From Tenacibaculum sp. 1_MG-2023 (GTDB lineage Bacteria > Bacteroidota > Bacteroidia > Flavobacteriales > Flavobacteriaceae), in NCBI RefSeq assembly GCF_030547425.1, contig NZ_JAUORH010000028.1, forward strand, positions 1-32,581: DNA of 32,581 nucleotides. Direction: 5' to 3'. The notes beneath the pieces are model-generated. The model ran no database searches. It saw only the letters and a program-made list of their open reading frames with translations, and was not told the DNA's origin. Numbering within the stretch: position 1 is the first letter of the stretch; every line of letters begins with the position of its first letter. A program made the position numbers and the translations under genes. This document shows positions 24,801 through 30,400 of the stretch, in pieces.

Positions 24801-25035
24801 TCATATAGGTCATTCCTTCTACCCCGTTTATTTGTTCTTCTATAGGAACAATAACACTTTCTAAAATTGTTTCGGCACTCGCTCCTGGATAAGAAGCAGT
24901 AACCTGCACCGTTGGTGGTGCTATATCAGGATATTGCGTTACCGGTAGTTGTGTTAATGACAGTACCCCCAATATTACTATGATAATAGAGATTACTGTA
25001 GAGAGTACCGGACGCTCTATAAATTTTTGTAACAT
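21898..25035 (-). CDS. RND efflux pump, hydrophobe/amphiphile (HAE1, AcrB-like) subfamily
   Basis: A 1045-residue inner-membrane proton antiporter with the duplicated RND architecture: twelve membrane helices and two large periplasmic loops. The N-terminal FIERPVLSTVISIIIVILG and the porter region LPVTQYPDIAPPTVQVTASYPGA are typical HAE1 signatures. The proton-relay residues are present: Asp405-Asp406 in IGIVVDDAIVVVEAV and Lys938 in LLAKNAILIVEFA, equivalent to AcrB D407, D408 and K940. The last helices carry RLRPILMTSFAFILGLLP. It should export drugs, bile-like detergents or other amphiphiles, with specificity not readable here. It lies 11 bp after the adaptor gene and 2 bp before the outer-membrane factor. 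Confidence 0.97.
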   Translation of the reverse strand: MLQKFIERPVLSTVISIIIVILGVLSLTQLPVTQYPDIAPPTVQVTASYPGASAETILESVIVPIEEQINGVEGMTYMTSTASNTGTASIQVFFEQGYDPDIAAVNVQNRVARANALLPSEVTRAGVITAKQQNSALLYAAIFSTNPEYDDVFIQNYLNINVKPELQRVSGVGAVNVFGAKDYSMRVWLDPAKMASYKLEPREVIAAINEQSLEAAAGSLGQNSGESFEYVIKYKGRYKTAKEYENVVVKALGNGQFLRVKDVAKVELDAFSYSSLSRTNGSPALNFGVFQTPGSNAQEIIENIYVKLEDLKKDFPEGLDYIINYDTNKFLTASVNKVKSTLIEAFLLVFIVVFIFLQDFKSTLIPAIAVPVSIIGTFFFLNLFGYSINLLTLFALILAIGIVVDDAIVVVEAVHAKLEDGAESAKKASISAMSEISGAIVSITLVMMAVFVPITFIQGPSGVFYEQFGVTLMVAILISAVNALTLTPALSALLLKPHNENHKKKGLLQRFYDAFNAGFNAVTNKYTQSLGFLVKHKWVTAGILGVSVLAIVWASNTIPTGFVPSEDRGVVFMNAELPAGSSLDRSYEVTEKLYESIKGIEGIKGASFISGRNFFSGEGSSYAMGFIILEDWSERESDAESVKSIVGQLFGKAATIPDANIIFFTPPSVPGFGSADGFEMRLLDRAAKPLTEMDATAKQFVGLLNQQPEIAFASNSFDTGFPQLELDINVERAKEAGISTSAILSALQGYIGGNYAADFSRFGKQFRVFVQSLPEDRINEESLNSMFIKTPSGEMTPISQFVSLERVYGPQTVNRFNLFNSVTVNGGVTPGYSSGDAITKINTLAENNLPEGYSVAYSGITREEIASSGQSTIIFMISILFVYFLLAAQYESYLLPLSVIFSLPIGVAGAYYTTYLAGLENNIYFQIALIMLLGLLAKNAILIVEFAIQRRKQGKSLYDSAIEGAKVRLRPILMTSFAFILGLLPLVLAKGVGAEGNNSIGTGAAGGLLIGTLIGVFVIPVLFVVFQWLQEKVSSKPTVVEIKED

Positions 25036-25046
25036 GATTTTCTTTA

Positions 25047-26171
25047 TTATTTAAATACCGTATCGAATGAGTTAACTATACTATCTAAAGATGTTGGAAC
25101 TGGTTTAATTTTTGCTCCAGATCGAACTTTATTTAACCCTTTTGCTAAAATTGTTTGTTCTGATTTTAATCCTGATTTTACTACATAAAGCTTTCCTACT
25201 TGCGCTTCAACTTCAATAGTTTTTTCAGCCAAAGAATCATTGTTCACTGTATAAACGTATACTTTACCTTGGCGTTCAAATGTAGATTCTGAAGGTATAA
25301 CTAATGCCTCGTTATGTACTTTAGGTATTAGGATTGTACCGCTACTCCCATTACGTAATAAACCAGCTTTATTATCGAACTTCGCTCTAAAACTAATAGT
25401 TCCTGTCTGTTGGTTAATATCACCTGCAATGGTTTCAATAGTTCCTGTTTGCTCATACTCTTTACCATTAGCTAATAATAATTTTACTGGGGGTAGTTTT
25501 TTAATTTTCTCATCCATCGTAGTTCCTTCAGCGGAAGCAATGAAATTTAAAAACTCTTTTTCATTCATAGAAAAGTATGCATATACATTTTTTATAGAAG
25601 CTACTTTTGTAAGTGGCATTGCACTTTGTGCACTTACCAAAGCTCCTTTTCTATAATTAATTGAACCTACAAATCCGTTTACTGGACTTTTTATATTTGC
25701 GTAGTTAATATTAGCTATAACACTATTATATGTACTTTTAGCCTGTGCTAAATTAGCTTTGGCTGTTTCTAATTGTACTGGACTAATAATATTTTTTTCT
25801 ACTAATGGTTTTAGCTTATTAACCTCTACCTGTGCTGTGTTTACAACTGCTTTTGCTGCTTCAGCATCTTGACTTAATGATTGTGTTTCTAACTTAAACA
25901 ACAATTGTCCTTGTTTAACCTTTTGTCCTTCTTTTACTAAAACGTTTTTTATATACCCAGAAACCTTAGGTCTTATTTCACTATTTACTTCTCCTTCAAT
26001 AGTTACAGGGTAGCTTTGATAATTAGTTATTGTTTTTTTAGTAACCTTAACTACCGGAAAAGGTAGCGTAGGCATCTGCTGTTGGTTTTGTTGTTGTTTT
26101 TTTTCACAGCTTGTAAAAAATAATGCAACAATGCTAAGAATAGCAATACCGTATATGTGTTGATATTTCAT
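25047..26171 (-). CDS. RND efflux periplasmic adaptor (membrane-fusion protein), lipoprotein
   Basis: A 374-residue AcrA/MexA-type adaptor. The signal peptide ends with a lipobox (FFTSC; lipidated Cys22), followed by a Gln-rich linker and the barrel-lipoyl-hairpin order of the family. First lipoyl half: VNSEIRPKVSGYIKNVLVKEGQKVKQGQLLF (about 59-91). Helical hairpin: about 95-145, ALVSAQS-side lipoyl half (SPVNGFVGSINYRKGALVSAQ) after it. The beta-barrel and the membrane-proximal domain complete it. It bridges the pump and the outer-membrane factor. It lies 16 bp after the GbsR-type regulator gene and 11 bp before the pump gene, all on one strand. Confidence 0.95.
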   Translation of the reverse strand: MKYQHIYGIAILSIVALFFTSCEKKQQQNQQQMPTLPFPVVKVTKKTITNYQSYPVTIEGEVNSEIRPKVSGYIKNVLVKEGQKVKQGQLLFKLETQSLSQDAEAAKAVVNTAQVEVNKLKPLVEKNIISPVQLETAKANLAQAKSTYNSVIANINYANIKSPVNGFVGSINYRKGALVSAQSAMPLTKVASIKNVYAYFSMNEKEFLNFIASAEGTTMDEKIKKLPPVKLLLANGKEYEQTGTIETIAGDINQQTGTISFRAKFDNKAGLLRNGSSGTILIPKVHNEALVIPSESTFERQGKVYVYTVNNDSLAEKTIEVEAQVGKLYVVKSGLKSEQTILAKGLNKVRSGAKIKPVPTSLDSIVNSFDTVFK

Positions 26172-26187
26172 TTTATGTATATAATAA

Positions 26188-26682
26188 TTAGTGTTTGTGG
26201 TTTATGATTTTTTCTTTTAATTTAGTTACAGATGTTATTGCTCCATCTAAAAATTCAATAAAACTGTCATGAAAACCAAGATCAATTTTATCTTCTTCTT
26301 TCAATGTTTTATTAATATCTTCTTTGTACTCTTTAACTTCTATATGTAATTCTTTTTCTCCTTCCCATTCTTCTACCATATTACTTATTCCTTTTAGCAT
26401 TGTATCGCTATTAAGAATGAAGTATTTTTTTCTATCACCTGTTTTTGTAAAGTAACTTACTTGTTTTAATCCTTGTAAGTGATTAAGGTGTGTTGAAATT
26501 GTACTTTTACTAGCACAAAGACCAGACACCAAATCTTCAAAAGTTGTTCCTTGTTTTCCTGTTAAAATAATATGTGAAAATATTCTTGCCGCCACTGGAG
26601 CTAACTGTTCTTTTTTTTCTAAAAAAATCCCTAGCTTCTCAACCAATTCACATTTCTTCTTTTCTACTTGATTCATCTTCAT
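26188..26682 (-). CDS. GbsR/MarR-type winged-helix regulator of the efflux operon
   Basis: A 164-residue DNA-binding protein. The winged helix-turn-helix spans about 17-95. It includes APVAARIFSHIILTGKQGTTFEDLV, the recognition helix region GLCASKSTISTHLNHLQGL, and the wing with TKTGDRKKYFIL, which is the GbsR-type arrangement. The C-terminal helices (about 100-160) should dimerise it. It is the first gene of the efflux operon. A perfect 18-bp inverted repeat lies 31-48 bp upstream next to the -7 box, so autoregulatory repression of the whole operon is the straightforward reading. A second regulator (TetR) closes the operon. Two ATGs lie near the start (residues 1 and 3), so either could be used. 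Confidence 0.9.
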   Translation of the reverse strand: MKMNQVEKKKCELVEKLGIFLEKKEQLAPVAARIFSHIILTGKQGTTFEDLVSGLCASKSTISTHLNHLQGLKQVSYFTKTGDRKKYFILNSDTMLKGISNMVEEWEGEKELHIEVKEYKEDINKTLKEEDKIDLGFHDSFIEFLDGAITSVTKLKEKIINHKH

Positions 26683-26698
26683 TAAAAAATTTACGATG

Positions 26699-26706
26699 CA
26701 AAAATA
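26699..26706 (-). promoter_or_regulatory. -7 element of the efflux operon promoter
   Basis: The minus strand reads TATTTTTG, an exact TAnnTTTG match, 16 bp upstream of the regulator ATG. The TTG candidates upstream lie 14 and 24 nt away, just outside the usual 17-23 spacing. Confidence 0.5.
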
Positions 26707-26712
26707 AGTTTA

Positions 26713-26730
26713 GTTCGGAACAAACCGAAC
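26713..26730. promoter_or_regulatory. Probable operator of the GbsR-type regulator
   Basis: GTTCGG (26713-26718) and CCGAAC (26725-26730) are perfect inverted repeats around a 6-nt centre (AACAAA). The 18-bp site lies directly upstream of the -7 box, so bound protein would block the -33 region. Its size and symmetry match sites of dimeric winged-helix repressors. The GC-containing arms stand out in this A/T-rich region. Confidence 0.65.
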
Positions 26731-27035
26731 CAAACGAAGTTAAAAAAATGTTAATACATTCTTAACAAAGAGGATATGAAGTCTTTTTCTTTCTCTTAGC
26801 TACATAACTTATTTCATTAAATAGTTATCGTGAAAAACTATCTTCTTACTCAAAAAAAGACTTTTAAAAAACAGAGAAACAATAATTAAAACCAAAAAAA
26901 TAAAATTTTATTCATTGTTTTTGTAATGTTTTTTTATTATATTCACAAAGTATTAAGGGTTTTAATTGTAATTAAATAACGTTGAAAATTGTGATTTCTC
27001 TCCTCTTACACCCCCTTAAAGTTAAAATACTATTT

Positions 27036-27061
27036 ACTGTCAATAGCTAGTTATTGACTGT
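27036..27061. promoter_or_regulatory. 26-bp imperfect palindrome
   Basis: ACTGTCAATAGCT is followed without a spacer by AGTTATTGACTGT. Eleven of thirteen positions pair, the exceptions being one T-T and one G-T, and GTCAATA/TATTGAC forms a perfect core. It lies about 330 bp upstream of the candidate promoter of the giant surface-protein gene and about 310 bp from the efflux operon operator. It may be a regulator binding site; no protein can be assigned. Confidence 0.4.
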
Positions 27062-27367
27062 TGGAAACTAGGTAATTCCTTTTTTTGGTTTTACTGGAAC
27101 ACATTTAAGTTTTTTAAATTTTAAGTCTCTCGCATTATGATTATTTTTCTCTTACCTCATCAAAAAGGTTAGCTATAGTTAAACACTATTATTTTTAACC
27201 AAATTTTAAAGAACCAACCTACTGTTATTCCAATAACTACACAGTTGCTTTTATAGACTACCAATATTTGGAAGTCTTATAACTAACTATACTCCCCGAA
27301 AAAATAAAACCTGTTTCTTTACTTTGTTAGAAAATTAGCTATCAAACCCTAAGTATTTAAAAGCTAT

Positions 27368-27396
27368 TTGTCAACATTTTAATTAATGTAATGTTG
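27368..27396 (+). promoter_or_regulatory. Candidate promoter of the giant surface-protein gene
   Basis: TTG (27368-27370, within TTTG) and TAATGTTG (27389-27396, one mismatch to TAnnTTTG) are 18 nt apart. Transcription would start near 27402, leaving a leader of about 40-60 nt before the candidate ATG codons at 27441 and 27462. Confidence 0.45.
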
Positions 27397-27461
27397 CCTC
27401 TGTCCAATAGATTTCTATTAGGAATTGGCAATGCTTTACAATGTCTAACCAGCCAATTATT

Positions 27462-30400
27462 ATGAAAAGAACTACCCATAAGCATCTAATGCTGCAAAAA
27501 ACTTGCATACATTTTAAACTCACTTTTATATTTTTCTTGTTTTTGACTCTTTCGTCTTTTTCAGAAAAACGAAATCCAAGTGACAATATTAATTATTCTT
27601 CACCTATAACTGTTCCTTGTAACACCGATACTCCTGTCGCTATCTCTTCATCTAGTTTTACTGACTTAACTGTAACTGAAGATACTAGTGGACTTTGTTT
27701 ATTGGGGTGTGGTATTTCAAATCTCAACAACCTAACAGATACTGACCTTACGAACTACACTACAGTTTCTACACTACTAGGACTAGGTGTAACCCACACA
27801 ATAACAGCAACCGATGACACTATAGATGAATATTTTGAAGCAGGAAGTTATGCAGGCTTTTTAGTAGAAAATGGCACTGTCGCCCAAATAGACTTACTGG
27901 GAGCTATTACTATAAGAACCTACCTAAATGGTGTTCAACAGGAAACAAACTCAGGGGGTTCGTTAGTAACACTTGATAGCTCTCTTTTAAATAACGATCA
28001 GTTTTATGTAGGCTTTTACACTACATTAGACTATGATAGTATTGAAATTTCGGCAGCTAGTTTAGCTGGTATAGCTTCTAGCACCAATATTTATTATCCT
28101 GTTACTAATAGTTTTTGCATTGGTCCTAATTTAGAACCCAATACTCCTACTCTAATTAATAAACCTGATTTCCCTGCTCGTATCGTTGATGAACACACTG
28201 GAATGGGAGGTGTTTTAAATGTTGGTACCGTAACCAATACTAATGCTGCAGTAGATTCTAATGACAACTCATACGCTAGTATTGATTTCACTTTAGGTGT
28301 TATAGCTACTGGAAGTATTTCTATAAAAGACGAATTAACAAATTACCCTGCACAAACTTATGTAGGTTTTGATATTGAAAATGCTTCTATTTTAAACCTT
28401 GAACTACTCGATGGAATTACTATAACAACTTATTTAGATGGTGTTCAACAAGAAGTTAAAGCAGGTAGTTCTGAATTATTATCAATAGATAGTGGCTTAC
28501 TATTTACTGGTACAGAACGATCACAGGTAGGTTTTGTAACTTCATTACCTTTTGATGAAGTTCAGCTATCAATTCAACAGACTCTTTCTTTAGATCTAGG
28601 GAGCACTCGAGTTTATGGTCTCATATTAGAAGCTTTTAGTGAAGGTGATTTAAACTGTGATACTGCTACATTACTAAACAACCCTTCTCAACCTGTTATA
28701 ATTAACAACACAAATACTGGTATAAATGGGGTGGCTTGTGTAGCCTGTGAAGTAGATAATGCAACAAATGTTATTAGTGAAAGTGAATCTGACTTTGCTA
28801 TGATAAATGTAACAACTGGTGTTGCTAGCACAGCTTCTATTTCTGTTGAAAACGTTTTAAGTAATTTTCCTTCTGGAAGTACTGCTGGATTTGTTATTAG
28901 AGACACAAATGACTTACTAGAACTAGACCTTTTAAATTCTCTAACTATAACGACCTACTTAGATGGCTCTGTACAAGAAACACAAACTGGGAATAATTTA
29001 TTAGCTCTTGAAGCATTAGGGTTAATAAATATAACTCCATCTACAACTAATGGATATTATTTAGTAGGATTCCCTACCACACTTGAATATGATGAAATTC
29101 AGCTTACCGTTAGCTCACTTGCTGCTATTATTAATAGTATTGAGGTATATGGCAGTTATGTAGACAACTCAATAAAAATATCTGGAAGTAAAATAAAAGA
29201 AACATCTATAGGAGCTTCAGACGGAAGTATTTCTTTATCCGTATCTGGAGGAACACCTCCTTATACTTATTTATGGAGCCCTGGTAGTGAAACATCATCT
29301 TCTATTTCAGGATTAACCCAAGGAAATTATACTGTGACTGTAACAGATTCTAATGGATGTCAATCTACAGCAGAATATATTATTTATACAGACGGCGTAC
29401 AATCCCCTATTCCTTGTAATACAGAAAACCCTGTAGCAATAACAAATGATAATTATACAGACTTAACAGTAGATGAAAACACTTCTGGACTCTGTGTAGT
29501 AGGTTGTGGTATTTCAAATGCTAGTAATATTATAGATACTGACCCATCTAGCTTTGCTTCCGTATCTACACTTATCGGTTTGGGAGTAACACATACTTTA
29601 ACTATTACTGACAACACTGCTGGTGAATTTAATGAGTCAGGTGGTTATGCTGGCTTCTTGATAGAGAATACGTCTGTTCTTCAAGCCAACCTTTTAAATG
29701 CCATTACTATAACAACCTACCTTGATGGAGCACAGCAAGAAACGAATACTAGCACTTCTTTACTTGCTTTAGACAGTCCTATCTTAGGTGCTGATCAGTT
29801 CTATGTTGGTTTTTATACTTCAATGAATTATGATGCTGTAGAAATTTCTATTGCTAGTTTAGCTGGAATTGCATCCACAACAAACGTTTACGCTGCTGTA
29901 ACAAATAGGTTTTGTGAAGGGTCTGAATTAGCCTGTAACACCGCTACACAACTAACTAAGCCAAACTTTCCAGTTAGAGCAGTAGAGGAACATACTGGAA
30001 ACGGTGGTCTTTTAACATTAGGGAGTGTAAACAATATTAATAATGCTATTGACTCTGATACCTCGAACTACGCTTCTATAAATTTATTAGCTGGGGCTGC
30101 AGGTACAGCATCAATAGCATACAAAAATGAGATTACCGATTACGCTACAAGTACTTTTGCAGGTTTTGACATTGAAAACACTACGCTTTTAAACACTCAA
30201 TTGTTTGACGCTATAACCATTTCAACTTATTTAGACGGAACACTTGTTGAATCTAAAACAGGTACAACCGAATTGCTTCCAATATATTCTGGTTTGTTAT
30301 TAACAGGAAGTGAATCTGTACGATTAGGGTTTATTACTACCGCTCCTTTTGATGAAGTACAACTTTCTATGACACAAACCCTTTCATTAAATCTGGGTAG

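Larger units (their letters stand above)
26731..27461. other. Long A/T-rich intergenic region between divergent transcription units
   Basis: I find no credible gene in these roughly 730 bp. They hold a 26-bp imperfect palindrome (27036-27061), a nested hairpin (GGTTA 27167-27171 with TAACC 27196-27200, and inside it ATAGT 27175-27179 with ACTAT 27185-27189), and a candidate promoter for the giant surface-protein gene (27368-27396). Between about 26740 and 27030 I see nothing beyond A/T-rich sequence. Confidence 0.5.

Noticed and set aside
27383..27586. Open frame of 67 codons on the minus strand
   Set aside because: It lies antisense to the start and signal peptide of the giant surface-protein gene and has no recognisable content or promoter.
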